This document shows, piece after piece, positions 18,439-27,568 of a stretch of 48,629 bases of DNA. Both the position numbers and the translations under genes were made by a program. This DNA is from Thauera sp. 2A1 (GTDB lineage: Bacteria > Pseudomonadota > Gammaproteobacteria > Burkholderiales > Rhodocyclaceae): contig NZ_SSXV01000032.1 in NCBI RefSeq assembly GCF_009469595.2, positions 1 to 48,629 on the forward strand. Direction: 5' to 3'. How positions within the stretch are numbered: the first letter of the stretch is position 1; each line of letters starts with the position of its first letter. The notes under the pieces are model-generated. The model did not search any database. It worked only from the letters and a program-made list of their open reading frames with translations, and was not told where the DNA came from.

Positions 18439-19353
18439 ATGAACATGTTCCATCGCATCCCCGTGCTTGCGCTGCGCCTGCTCGCTGCCGCGCTGCTTTC
18501 GGCGCTACCCTTCGGCGCCAGTTCGACCACGTCCGTCGGCGGCACGCCCGCCCCGCACGATGTGGCAGCGGACGCCGCGCCGGCGCTCATGCTGGCGCAG
18601 CGCTGGGACGACGCGCTTGATCCTGCCCGGTACTGGGTCAGCGAGAAGCTTGACGGCGTGCGAGCGCACTGGGACGGCAGGCGGCTGCGATTCCGTAGCG
18701 GGTTGCCGATTCCAGCCCCGTCCTGGTTCGTCGCGGCCTTGCCTGCGCGGCCCCTCGACGGCGAGCTGTGGCTGGGCCGCGGGCAATTCGAGGCTCTGTC
18801 CGGCATCGTGCGCCGCGACGCACCCGATGATGCGCAGTGGCGCAAGGTGCGCTACATGATCTTCGACCTGCCGGGGGATGCCGGTACCTTCACCGAGCGC
18901 GTGCAGCGCATTGATGCCCTCATTGCCGAGGAGCGGAAGCACGCGCCCTGGCTGCAGGCCGTAGCGCAGTTTCGCGTACACGATCGCACCGAATTGGCCC
19001 GGCGCATGGCCGCAACCGTCGCAGCGGGCGGTGAGGGTCTGATGCTGCACCGCGCCGACGCGGCCTGGTCGCCCGGTCGTAGCGAAGCGCTGCGCAAGCT
19101 CACACCCTGGCTCGATGCCGAGGCGCGCGTCGTTGCGCATGTGCCCGGCAAGGGAAGGCTTGCCGGCAGCGTTGGCGCGCTGCTGGTTGAATCGCTCGAT
19201 GGCCGGCGCTTTCGCATCGGTTCCGGGCTCAGCGATGCGGCACGGCGCAACCCGCCACAGATCGGTGCCATGGTCACCTACCGCTATCGTGAACTGACGG
19301 GGCAGGGGCTGCCGCGCTTTCCGCGCTTCCTTCGCGAGCGCGTGCTGCCTTGA
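18439..19353 (+). CDS. Exported ATP-dependent DNA ligase (LigE-like)
   Basis: A minimal ATP-dependent DNA ligase of 304 residues with an N-terminal signal peptide (hydrophobic 8-25, small residues after), implying periplasmic action; such ligases occur in Neisseria and other proteobacteria and have been linked to incoming or extracellular DNA. Motif I is EKLDGVR with the adenylated K70. Motif III is DGEL (107-110), IIIa is MIFDLPG, and motif IV is EGLML (199-203). Motif V reads RKLTPWLDAEA, with threonine at 222 where the second lysine of KxK is usual. A short OB domain follows. GAGG lies four bases before ATG 18439; ATG 18445 is equally possible. The flanking DNA on both sides is gene-poor. 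Confidence 0.9.
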   Translation: MNMFHRIPVLALRLLAAALLSALPFGASSTTSVGGTPAPHDVAADAAPALMLAQRWDDALDPARYWVSEKLDGVRAHWDGRRLRFRSGLPIPAPSWFVAALPARPLDGELWLGRGQFEALSGIVRRDAPDDAQWRKVRYMIFDLPGDAGTFTERVQRIDALIAEERKHAPWLQAVAQFRVHDRTELARRMAATVAAGGEGLMLHRADAAWSPGRSEALRKLTPWLDAEARVVAHVPGKGRLAGSVGALLVESLDGRRFRIGSGLSDAARRNPPQIGAMVTYRYRELTGQGLPRFPRFLRERVLP

Positions 19354-19411
19354 AGTGCAAGCCTCATGCCACGCTGTGACGTCCTGCACAAAATTGAGGC
19401 GCTGACCGGCC

Positions 19412-19487
19412 CGCCTTTCGGATCATCCACTTGCCACTGTTTTCCACAGCTTTTCCCGGTGGGTGTTCACGTCGGTTGGGGAAAACG
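19412..19487. repeat. 76-bp blocked repeat, copy 1
   Basis: Five blocks at fixed spacing: CGCCTTTCG, N8, ACTTGC, N10, CACAGCTTTTCCCGG, N6, TTCACG, N5, TGGGGAAAACG. The copy at 20071-20146 aligns without any gap, with 54 of 76 positions identical by my count, nearly all inside the blocks. The block pattern suggests a protein-binding or folded-DNA element rather than a recent duplication. Confidence 0.8.
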
Positions 19488-19671
19488 CGAAACCATCCAC
19501 ATCCCGGCGGCAAGGTATGACGGCGTGACGGGCGAGCGGCCTGGCTTGTGATGCCGCAAAGGGTGAGCTGCACGCCGCACATCCCCAGCGGCTGCGCAAA
19601 AAACGGGCAGTCGTTGTGAATACGTTACGCATCAGCACCTTGCGGAGCCTGCTCAAGCGCTACTCCCAAGC

Positions 19672-19694
19672 TTATCCACAGGGTCCGTGGATAA
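19672..19694. promoter_or_regulatory. Inverted pair of DnaA-box-like sequences
   Basis: TTATCCACA (19672-19680) matches the 9-base DnaA box exactly. GTGGATAA (19687-19694) is the inverse, giving an 8-bp perfect inverted repeat with a 7-base spacer; on the minus strand the second box reads TTATCCACG. DnaA-box clusters can titrate or recharge DnaA. The usual oriC neighbours (dnaA, rpmH, gidA) are absent here. Confidence 0.5.
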
Positions 19695-19789
19695 ATGCAG
19701 GCAATGGCGCGAGCAGTTTGGGAGATGTTGATTCTATGGAGGAAGTCCCTTGAGGCAGTGGACTTTTCCGGTCAGAGGAGTAATCTGAA

Positions 19790-19983
19790 ATCGAAGCCTG
19801 ACGGATGCTTGGTCGGGCCTCCCAGCAACAACCCAACTGGAGGCTGAATGGTTGAAAGTCCGCCGCAGTTCGAAGAGATGACCGCGTAGTACCCGAACGG
19901 CAAACTGCCGATTGCCTTGGCCTGAAGTGCCAGGGTCAAAGATTCGCGAAGCCCATGTCCAGCCAACATGGGCTTCTTGCTTT
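19790..19983 (+). ncRNA. Candidate structured RNA ending in a terminator
   Basis: A chain of stems on the plus strand: GCCTGAC/GTCGGGC (19796-19802 with 19812-19818), GCCTCC/GGAGGC (19817-19822 with 19839-19844), CGGCA/TGCCG (19898-19902 with 19906-19910), CCTTGGC/GCCAGGG (19915-19921 with 19929-19935), then a 10-bp terminator hairpin at 19949-19975. The first two stems share two bases, so they may compete. No known RNA family (6S, tmRNA, RNase P, riboswitch) was recognised. The 5' end and promoter are not determined; it may begin around 19700-19740. Confidence 0.5.
19949..19983 (+). terminator. Rho-independent terminator in the gene-free region
   Basis: AAGCCCATGT (19949-19958) and ACATGGGCTT (19966-19975) form a perfect 10-bp stem with a 7-base loop, followed by TCTTGCTTT. 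No plus-strand protein gene ends just upstream, so it most likely ends a non-coding transcript. Confidence 0.75.
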
Positions 19984-20070
19984 GGTGCTTGCGTCATCGC
20001 GAGCGCATGGGTGCGGACCGCGCCCGCCAATCGCCGGCCGCGCTGCCCGATTTGGAGGCAGCGCCCGATT

Positions 20071-20146
20071 CGCCTTTCGAGTGAATGACTTGCGGCACTT
20101 GTGCACAGCTTATCCCGGGCTTCATTCACGGCGCCTGGGGAAAACG
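20071..20146. repeat. 76-bp blocked repeat, copy 2
   Basis: Second copy of the element at 19412-19487, same orientation, 659 bp downstream, ending 80 bp before the DUF4124 start. The central block reads CACAGCTTATCCCGG here (one base changed), and the intervals between blocks are mostly unrelated but of identical length. Confidence 0.8.
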
Positions 20147-20225
20147 AGCCGCCCGCGGCACGACGGGTGCGGGGCGGGATGCGGCGGTATGATCATCGGG
20201 TCCGAACGCACGCGTGGAGCGTGAC

Positions 20226-20897
20226 ATGCAGTGGATGAGGCGCCTTCCGCTATCGAGACGGGCACTGCCAGCGCTGGTGGCCTGTGGGCTGGCCTGTTGC
20301 GCGCCCGCGTGGACGTTGGCCGGCGACGCGATCTATCGCTGGGTGGACCGCGACGGGCGCGTGAATTACGGCGGCCAGCCGCCGCCTGGCGTCAAGGCGG
20401 AAATGCTGGAGCGTGGTGGCGTCACGGTGGTGCCGGCGGTGCCTGCTCGCCCTGCCGAGGCGGCCGACACCACGCGTCGCATCGAGCGGCTGGAGTCGGC
20501 GCTGGAGCAGGAAAAGCGTTTGCGCCGGGAGGCCGAGGAGCGAGTGGAGGACGAGCGCGAGGCGCAGGAGCAGGCGCTCCGTGCGCGCGAGAAGGCGCGG
20601 GCGGAGTGCGAGGTGCGGTTTCGCGAGCCCTGCGACGACGAAGGGAACCCCCGTAGTACCGGGTACATCGTTGTTCCGCCGCGCACCTTCCACCCTCATC
20701 GTCCGCCGCGCGATGGGCATTCTCCACGCCACAATGGCGACGGCTACCGTGCGGCCGAGCGCCCGCCACGCCCGGGGCAGACCGCGCCGGCTTTGGGCGG
20801 GATGCCCAAGCCGGTGCTGCCGATCAATCCGGATCGATCTTTGCAGGCACCGCGCCAGCTCGAGCGCCGACTGCCCGCACGCCAGGCGGATGATTGA
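20226..20897 (+). CDS. DUF4124 domain exported protein
   Basis: A 223-residue protein with a signal peptide (hydrophobic 12-32, cleavage near TLAGDA) and a DUF4124 domain just after it (AIYRWVDRDGRVNYGGQPPPG, shown in part; start about residue 34). A charged coiled coil of heptads rich in Glu and Arg spans about 80-130, then a Pro/His-rich tail. DUF4124 proteins are periplasmic and of unknown function. ATG 20226 is chosen because GGAG lies six bases before it; GTG 20214 is an alternative. It faces mutL tail to tail and stands alone. Confidence 0.8.
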   Translation: MQWMRRLPLSRRALPALVACGLACCAPAWTLAGDAIYRWVDRDGRVNYGGQPPPGVKAEMLERGGVTVVPAVPARPAEAADTTRRIERLESALEQEKRLRREAEERVEDEREAQEQALRAREKARAECEVRFREPCDDEGNPRSTGYIVVPPRTFHPHRPPRDGHSPRHNGDGYRAAERPPRPGQTAPALGGMPKPVLPINPDRSLQAPRQLERRLPARQADD

Positions 20898-20997
20898 CCC
20901 GGCCGCAAGCTCGGCCCATGTGGTGAAAACGCCGGGAAATCACGGCCGGGTCCGCTCTCATGCGGGGTGGAGCCGGCGCAGGCGGGCGGGACCTAAC

Positions 20998-22896
<1,899 letters not shown>

Positions 22897-23006
22897 CGAG
22901 GCGGCGTTCCGGTTACAGGCGGTCGATTATACGGGCGCCGCCCGGGCAGACCGCCCGCCTCGCCTCCGGTATCATGGTTGTGAGACCGCGCAGAGGACGC
23001 CAGCCG

Positions 23007-23756
23007 ATGGCACGTTCAGCAGGCAGGGGATGCGTTCCGGGCGCCCGCCGCGTCGTGCTGTGGATGCTGGCCGGCGCGATGCTCGCCTGTTCCTCGCCTG
23101 GCTCGGCGCCAAAGGCGGGCAAGCTGTCGAGCTATGCGCCACAGCATCTGCTCAAGAGCGATTTCAATCGTGTCGCGGAAGCGCACCAGCAGCAGATCTT
23201 CGCCAGCCTGAGACGGCTGGCGGTGAAGCTGTACAAGCGCAATCCGCGCGAATGGCGCAAGTCGGGCGCGGACAGCATCGATGCCGCGGTGGCGCGCATC
23301 TTCGATGCGCCGCATCACTGGCGCTTCGCGTCGCTGGGCAACCGGCGCGACCTCGATGCCCTGCGCGTGGCGCTGCACCCGGAGTTTCGCGGCGACCGTG
23401 TGCAGGCTTTCGTCGTCGGGCTGGGCAGCATGGTGCAGACGGCCTTCGGTGATCGGGACGAATTCTTCATGCTGGATGCTCTCGACGCGCAGCGCCTCTA
23501 CAATGCGGCCCGCAATGTCGAGATCGCGGCGTGGAAGCTCGCGGCGGCGCGTGACGAGCGGGGCGAGTTGCTGCTGCTGTCCAATCAGCCGGGCGACGCC
23601 GTTCATCCGGGGGCCAACCTGAGCTTCGAGCGCGAGTTCGGGCGCGTCATCGGTTCGCTGGACACTCTCACCGACATCGTCGAGGAGCAGACGGAACGCA
23701 CCGTCACCCGCGTGGTCCAGAACCTGGCGACAGCCGTATTCCTGCCGATACCCTGA
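23007..23756 (+). CDS. Putative lipoprotein
   Basis: A 249-residue protein with an arginine-rich N-terminus, a hydrophobic stretch and a lipobox-like MLAC (cysteine near residue 28), so probably lipid-anchored. The mature part is helical with a conserved-looking LYKRNPREWRK and a segment ending in FFMLDALDAQRLYNAARN. I do not recognise a named family with certainty; no enzyme motif is visible. AGAGGAC is 12 bases before the ATG at 23007. It is divergent from mutL and followed 33 bp later by purN. Confidence 0.75.
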   Translation: MARSAGRGCVPGARRVVLWMLAGAMLACSSPGSAPKAGKLSSYAPQHLLKSDFNRVAEAHQQQIFASLRRLAVKLYKRNPREWRKSGADSIDAAVARIFDAPHHWRFASLGNRRDLDALRVALHPEFRGDRVQAFVVGLGSMVQTAFGDRDEFFMLDALDAQRLYNAARNVEIAAWKLAAARDERGELLLLSNQPGDAVHPGANLSFEREFGRVIGSLDTLTDIVEEQTERTVTRVVQNLATAVFLPIP

Positions 23757-23789
23757 TCCGGTCGGCAAACCTTTTCCAACCCGTATTCA

Positions 23790-24434
23790 ATGAAGTCCAT
23801 CGTCATCCTCATTTCCGGTCGTGGCAGCAACATGGAAGCCATCGTGCGCGCGGCGATCCCTGGAGTGCGCGTCGCCGCGGTCGTCAGCAACCGGCCCGAC
23901 GCGTCCGGCCTGGCCTTCGCCGCCGAGCACGGCATTGCCTGCGCGGTGGTCGACCACCAGCGATTCGCGGACCGTGCCGCGTTCGATGCGGCTCTGGCCG
24001 AAACCATCGACGCCTACCAGCCTGACCTCGTCGTGCTCGCCGGTTTCATGCGTGTGCTCACCGACGACTTCGTGCGTCGCTATGCCGGCCGCCTGATCAA
24101 CATCCACCCGTCGCTGCTGCCCGCTTTCCCGGGGCTGCACACGCATCGGCGGGCGCTGGAGGCGGGCGTGCGGGTGCACGGCGCCACGGTGCATTTCGTG
24201 ACGCCGACGCTGGATTGCGGCCCCATCGTCGTGCAGGCGGTCGTGCCGGTTCATCCGCAGGATGACGAAAGGACGCTGGCCGCGCGCGTGCTGGCGCAGG
24301 AGCACCGCATCTACCCGCAGGTGGTGCGCTGGTTCGCCGAAGGCCGCCTGAGCGTGGACGCGAATGGCCGGGTCAGGCTGCGCGACGAGCGGCCGGACGA
24401 ATCCGCGTGGACGGTTCCGGCCCTCGAATGCTGA
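23790..24434 (+). CDS. purN: Phosphoribosylglycinamide formyltransferase
   Basis: Transfers a formyl group from 10-formyl-THF to GAR in purine synthesis. The 214-residue protein begins MKSIVILISGRGSNMEAIV (phosphate-binding loop), then VVSNRPDASGL, VLAGFMRVL and the catalytic NIHPSLLPAFPG with asparagine and histidine, and HFVTPTLDCGPIV with the catalytic aspartate. Length is normal for PurN. No strong ribosome site is seen before the ATG. The next gene (DUF3108) starts 13 bp after its stop. Confidence 0.96.
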   Translation: MKSIVILISGRGSNMEAIVRAAIPGVRVAAVVSNRPDASGLAFAAEHGIACAVVDHQRFADRAAFDAALAETIDAYQPDLVVLAGFMRVLTDDFVRRYAGRLINIHPSLLPAFPGLHTHRRALEAGVRVHGATVHFVTPTLDCGPIVVQAVVPVHPQDDERTLAARVLAQEHRIYPQVVRWFAEGRLSVDANGRVRLRDERPDESAWTVPALEC

Positions 24435-24447
24435 GCGACGACGAGCG

Positions 24448-25635
24448 ATGATGCGACGCACTGCAATTGCCGCGCTGGGGATCTCCGTGCTGCTGCACGG
24501 CGTGGCGCTGGTTGGCGGCGACTTCGCCTTCGCCCCGCGCGTCGAGCCCGAGCTGCCGCCGGTGATGCAGGCGCGCCTGATCGAGCCGCCGCCCGTCGTG
24601 AGGCCACCTGCGCCAGCCCCTGAAGTGCGCCCGCAGGAGGCGCTGCGCGCGCCGCCTGCGCCGCGACCCAGGCCGATCGCAAAACCGCGTCCGCCCGCCG
24701 CACCTGCGCCGGTGGCCATGGTGGCACCGTCGGACACGAAGACCGACGCCACGCCCGATGCGCCCGCACTGCCGCCGATGACCGCCACGGCCGAGGAGGC
24801 GGTCGCGCCGGCTGCGCCGATGCAGGTTGCGGAGAAGGGCGTGCAGGCCGACGCTGTCGACAGCGAAGGCTGGCCGGATCGCGGCAGCATCGTGTTCCGC
24901 GTCTTCATGGGTGACAAGGGCTTCGAAGTTGGCCAGGCGCAGCACCACTGGTCGCACGACGAACACCACTACCGCATGGAAACCCTGCTGCAGACCACTG
25001 GTCTGATCGGCCTGATGCGCAGCCTGCACTATGTGCAGCGCAGCGAGGGCGAGCTTGGCCCGCAGGGCCTCAAGCCCTTGCGTTTCAGCGTGGAGCAGGG
25101 CGGCAAGAAGCCGGAAAGCGCCGAGTTCGACTGGGCCGCGGGCCGTGTCAGCATCCGCCGCGACGGGCGCGAGCGGCGCTCGGCCGAAGTCCGCCCGGGC
25201 GACCAGGACGTGCTGAGCCTGTGGCACCAGATCGGCATCGTCGGCGCGGCGGGCCTGCCGAAGACCATCATGGTGGTCAGCAACAAGGCCGCCAAGCCGG
25301 CCCAACTCGAGGTGGTGGGTGCCGAGAACGCGAAATTGCCGATCGGCCGGCTCGACACCCTGCGCCTGCGCGCCAGGGCCACCGATGGCAGCCTCACGAT
25401 CGACATCTGGCTGGCGAAGAACTACGGCATGTTGCCGGTGCGCATCCGGCTGGTCGATGACGAGGGTGAATCGCTCGACCAGCAGGCGATCCAGTTGCGG
25501 CTGGCACCGCCGGCTGACGAAGCGGCGGTCGCGGGCCACGCGGTGGCCGCCGCGGCGGGTGAGCCCGAGATGATCGAACTCAAGGAAGAACCCCAGCAGC
25601 CTCCCGGGCTGCAGCAAGACCTTTACCGGAACTGA
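24448..25635 (+). CDS. DUF3108 protein with TonB-like N-terminus
   Basis: A 395-residue protein: one N-terminal membrane segment (about 5-22), a long Pro/Ala-rich, TonB-like periplasmic linker (about 35-135), then a DUF3108 domain (about 150-365). The domain starts with GSIVFRVFMGDKGFEVG, contains ETLLQTTGLIGLMRSLHY and closes with VRIRLVDDEGE. The family is envelope-associated and of unknown function. ATG 24448 gives a normal signal-anchor. It is 13 bp after purN and 9 bp before the methyltransferase gene, so probably in one operon. Confidence 0.82.
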   Translation: MMRRTAIAALGISVLLHGVALVGGDFAFAPRVEPELPPVMQARLIEPPPVVRPPAPAPEVRPQEALRAPPAPRPRPIAKPRPPAAPAPVAMVAPSDTKTDATPDAPALPPMTATAEEAVAPAAPMQVAEKGVQADAVDSEGWPDRGSIVFRVFMGDKGFEVGQAQHHWSHDEHHYRMETLLQTTGLIGLMRSLHYVQRSEGELGPQGLKPLRFSVEQGGKKPESAEFDWAAGRVSIRRDGRERRSAEVRPGDQDVLSLWHQIGIVGAAGLPKTIMVVSNKAAKPAQLEVVGAENAKLPIGRLDTLRLRARATDGSLTIDIWLAKNYGMLPVRIRLVDDEGESLDQQAIQLRLAPPADEAAVAGHAVAAAAGEPEMIELKEEPQQPPGLQQDLYRN

Positions 25636-25644
25636 TTCAACGAT

Positions 25645-27000
25645 ATGGAAAGACACAACAAGGGCGAGCGCCCCGCGACGAAACCGCACGGCGGCGCGGC
25701 CAAATCCGACAAGGCAGCCGCCAGCAAGGCCGAAGGCGCGGTGTCGCGCGTGCTCTTCATCCAGGCGACGCAGGCGCTGGGCGCGGTGCTGAGCTTCGAG
25801 CATCCGGCCGATGCGGTGCTGTCGCGGCATTTTCGCGACAATCGAGAACTCGGCCACCGCGACCGCGCCTTCATCGCCGAGACCGTCTACGGCGTGCTGC
25901 GCCGCCTGCGCTGGCTGCGCCGCCTGGCCGGCGACCGCGCGACGCCGCGCGAGCTGCTGCTGGCCTGGTGCGCGCGCGGCGAAGGCTGGCCGATGCGAGC
26001 CTTCGAAGGCCTGGCCTCGGCGACCGAACGCGACTGGCTGGCCGGCATCAAGGCGGCCGAGCTGGAGGAGGGCGCGCTGGCCGAGCGCGCCGACCTGCCC
26101 GACTGGCTGGTCGAGCGCCTGCTGGCCACGCATGACGAGGTCACGCTGCTGGCGCTGGCGCACAGTCTGAACCGGCCGGCGCCGCTCGATCTGCGGGTGA
26201 ATGTGCTGAAGGCCGACCGTGACGCGGTGCTGGCGCGCTTGCGCGAGGACGGCATCGGCGCGGAGGCGGGCGCGCTGTCGCCGCAGGCCATCCGCCTGGC
26301 CGGCAAACCGGCCTTGCAGAAGCACCCGCTGTTCCTGGACGGCAGCTTCGAGGTGCAGGACGCGGGCAGCCAGTTGCTCGGCCTGCTGGTGCAACCGAAG
26401 CGCGGTGAACTGGTCGTCGATTTCTGCGCCGGCGCTGGCGGCAAGACCCTGCAACTGGGGGCGATGATGCGCTCCACCGGGCGCCTGTACGCCTTTGACG
26501 TGTCGGACAAGCGCCTCGCCAAGCTCAAGCCACGCATGGCGCGTGCCGGGCTGAGCAACGTGCATCCGGTGCTGATCGCGCACGAGAACGACGCCAAGGT
26601 GAAGCGCCTCGCCGGCAAGGCCGACCGCGTGCTGGTGGATGCGCCGTGCAGCGGGCTTGGCACGCTGCGTCGCAATCCGGACCTGAAGTGGCGCCAGAGC
26701 GCGGCGGCGGTCGACGAGATGGTGGCCAAGCAGGGCGCAATCCTCGCCGCTGCGGCCCGGCTGGTGCGTCCCGGCGGCCGCCTGGTGTATGCGACCTGCA
26801 GCCTGCTGGCGGAAGAGAACGACGGCGTGGTCGATGCCTTCATCGCCGCACATCCCGAATTCCGGCCGCTGTCTGCGCAGGCCGTGCTCGAGAAGCAGGG
26901 CGTGCCACTGCAGACGGGCGAGCGCCTGCGCTTGTCGCCCGCCACGCACGACACCGACGGCTTCTTCGCCGCGGTGCTGGAGCGCGTCGGCGATGCCTGA
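25645..27000 (+). CDS. RsmB/NOP family RNA (cytosine-C5) methyltransferase
   Basis: SAM-dependent methylation of cytosine in RNA, most likely rRNA. The 451-residue protein has a basic, probably disordered start, a NusB-like helical region (about 30-150 with LGHRDRAFIAETVYGVL), then the Rossmann domain with DFCAGAGGKT, VDAPCSGLGTLRRNP (catalytic-release Cys motif IV) and YATCSLLAEEN (nucleophile Cys motif VI). It could be RsmB (16S C967) but other NOP2 paralogues have the same layout. Its last 8 bases overlap the start of the next gene. Confidence 0.9.
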   Translation: MERHNKGERPATKPHGGAAKSDKAAASKAEGAVSRVLFIQATQALGAVLSFEHPADAVLSRHFRDNRELGHRDRAFIAETVYGVLRRLRWLRRLAGDRATPRELLLAWCARGEGWPMRAFEGLASATERDWLAGIKAAELEEGALAERADLPDWLVERLLATHDEVTLLALAHSLNRPAPLDLRVNVLKADRDAVLARLREDGIGAEAGALSPQAIRLAGKPALQKHPLFLDGSFEVQDAGSQLLGLLVQPKRGELVVDFCAGAGGKTLQLGAMMRSTGRLYAFDVSDKRLAKLKPRMARAGLSNVHPVLIAHENDAKVKRLAGKADRVLVDAPCSGLGTLRRNPDLKWRQSAAAVDEMVAKQGAILAAAARLVRPGGRLVYATCSLLAEENDGVVDAFIAAHPEFRPLSAQAVLEKQGVPLQTGERLRLSPATHDTDGFFAAVLERVGDA

Positions 27001-27568
27001 TCGACGAAGATTCGCGGCGGGCGCAGCGTGCCTGCTTGCGCTCGCTGCGGCGACATCTGCGCTCGCCGGCCAGCGCTTCGAGGCGCGTGGTGAAGTGGAA
27101 GTGGCGTTCACGCCGCAAAACGATGCGGAAGGGCTCCTCATCGACGTGATCCGCGACGCGCGGCACAGTCTCCTCGTCCAGGCCTACGCCTTCACCAGCC
27201 GCAACATCGCCGACGCCATGGTGGCGGCGAAGCGGCGCGGCGTGCGGGTCGAGGTGCTGGCCGACGCAGCGATGAACCGCCGCGCCAGGGGCAACGCGCT
27301 GCCGCGGCTGCTCGAGGCCGGCATCCCGGTGGCGCTGGAAACCGACTACAACGCGGCGCACAACAAGGTGCTGATCGCCGATGCCGACGGCCCCGGCTGC
27401 ACCGTGGTCACCGGTTCTTACAACTTCACCTGGTCGGCGCAGAACCGCAACGCCGAGAATCTGCTCGTGCTGCGCCGGCACTGCGCGCTGGCCGACGCCT
27501 ACCGTGACAACTGGCAGCGTCATCGCGCAGCCGCCACCCCGATCAACCAGCTACCCTGGAGCCCATGA
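26993..27568 (+). CDS. Exported PLD-family nuclease/phospholipase (single HKD)
   Basis: A 191-residue protein with a signal peptide (1-25, cleavage after ALA) and one HKD motif, H-N-K-x4-D in AAHNKVLIAD, followed by VTGSYNFTWSAQNRNAEN. A single motif and short length match the Nuc endonuclease type, which works as a dimer, rather than two-motif phospholipases. It should act in the periplasm. ATG 26993 overlaps the end of the methyltransferase gene by 8 bases, and its stop overlaps the next start as ATGA, so all three are translationally linked. Confidence 0.88.
   Translation: MPDRRRFAAGAACLLALAAATSALAGQRFEARGEVEVAFTPQNDAEGLLIDVIRDARHSLLVQAYAFTSRNIADAMVAAKRRGVRVEVLADAAMNRRARGNALPRLLEAGIPVALETDYNAAHNKVLIADADGPGCTVVTGSYNFTWSAQNRNAENLLVLRRHCALADAYRDNWQRHRAAATPINQLPWSP

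Larger units (their letters stand above)
19354..20225. other. 872-bp gene-free region between the ligase and DUF4124 genes
   Basis: No credible protein gene is seen. In order it holds: the first copy of a 76-bp blocked repeat (19412-19487), an inverted DnaA-box-like pair (19672-19694), a run of hairpins with a terminator (19790-19983), and the second repeat copy (20071-20146). Base composition is visibly less GC-rich than the neighbouring genes, especially around 19620-19960. Confidence 0.8.

Noticed and set aside
19734..20129. Minus-strand open frames in the gene-free region (131 and 65 codons)
   Set aside because: No ribosome site, no domain, and they run antisense through the hairpins and terminator; a non-coding explanation fits better.
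19412..20146. The two 76-bp elements as attachment sites of an integrated element
   Set aside because: The copies match at only about 71 percent in separated blocks and no integrase or transposase lies between them; attachment repeats are normally near identical.
19354..20225. Chromosomal replication origin
   Set aside because: Only one exact DnaA box and one inverse; no dnaA, dnaN, rpmH or gidA near by and no clear AT-rich unwinding region.
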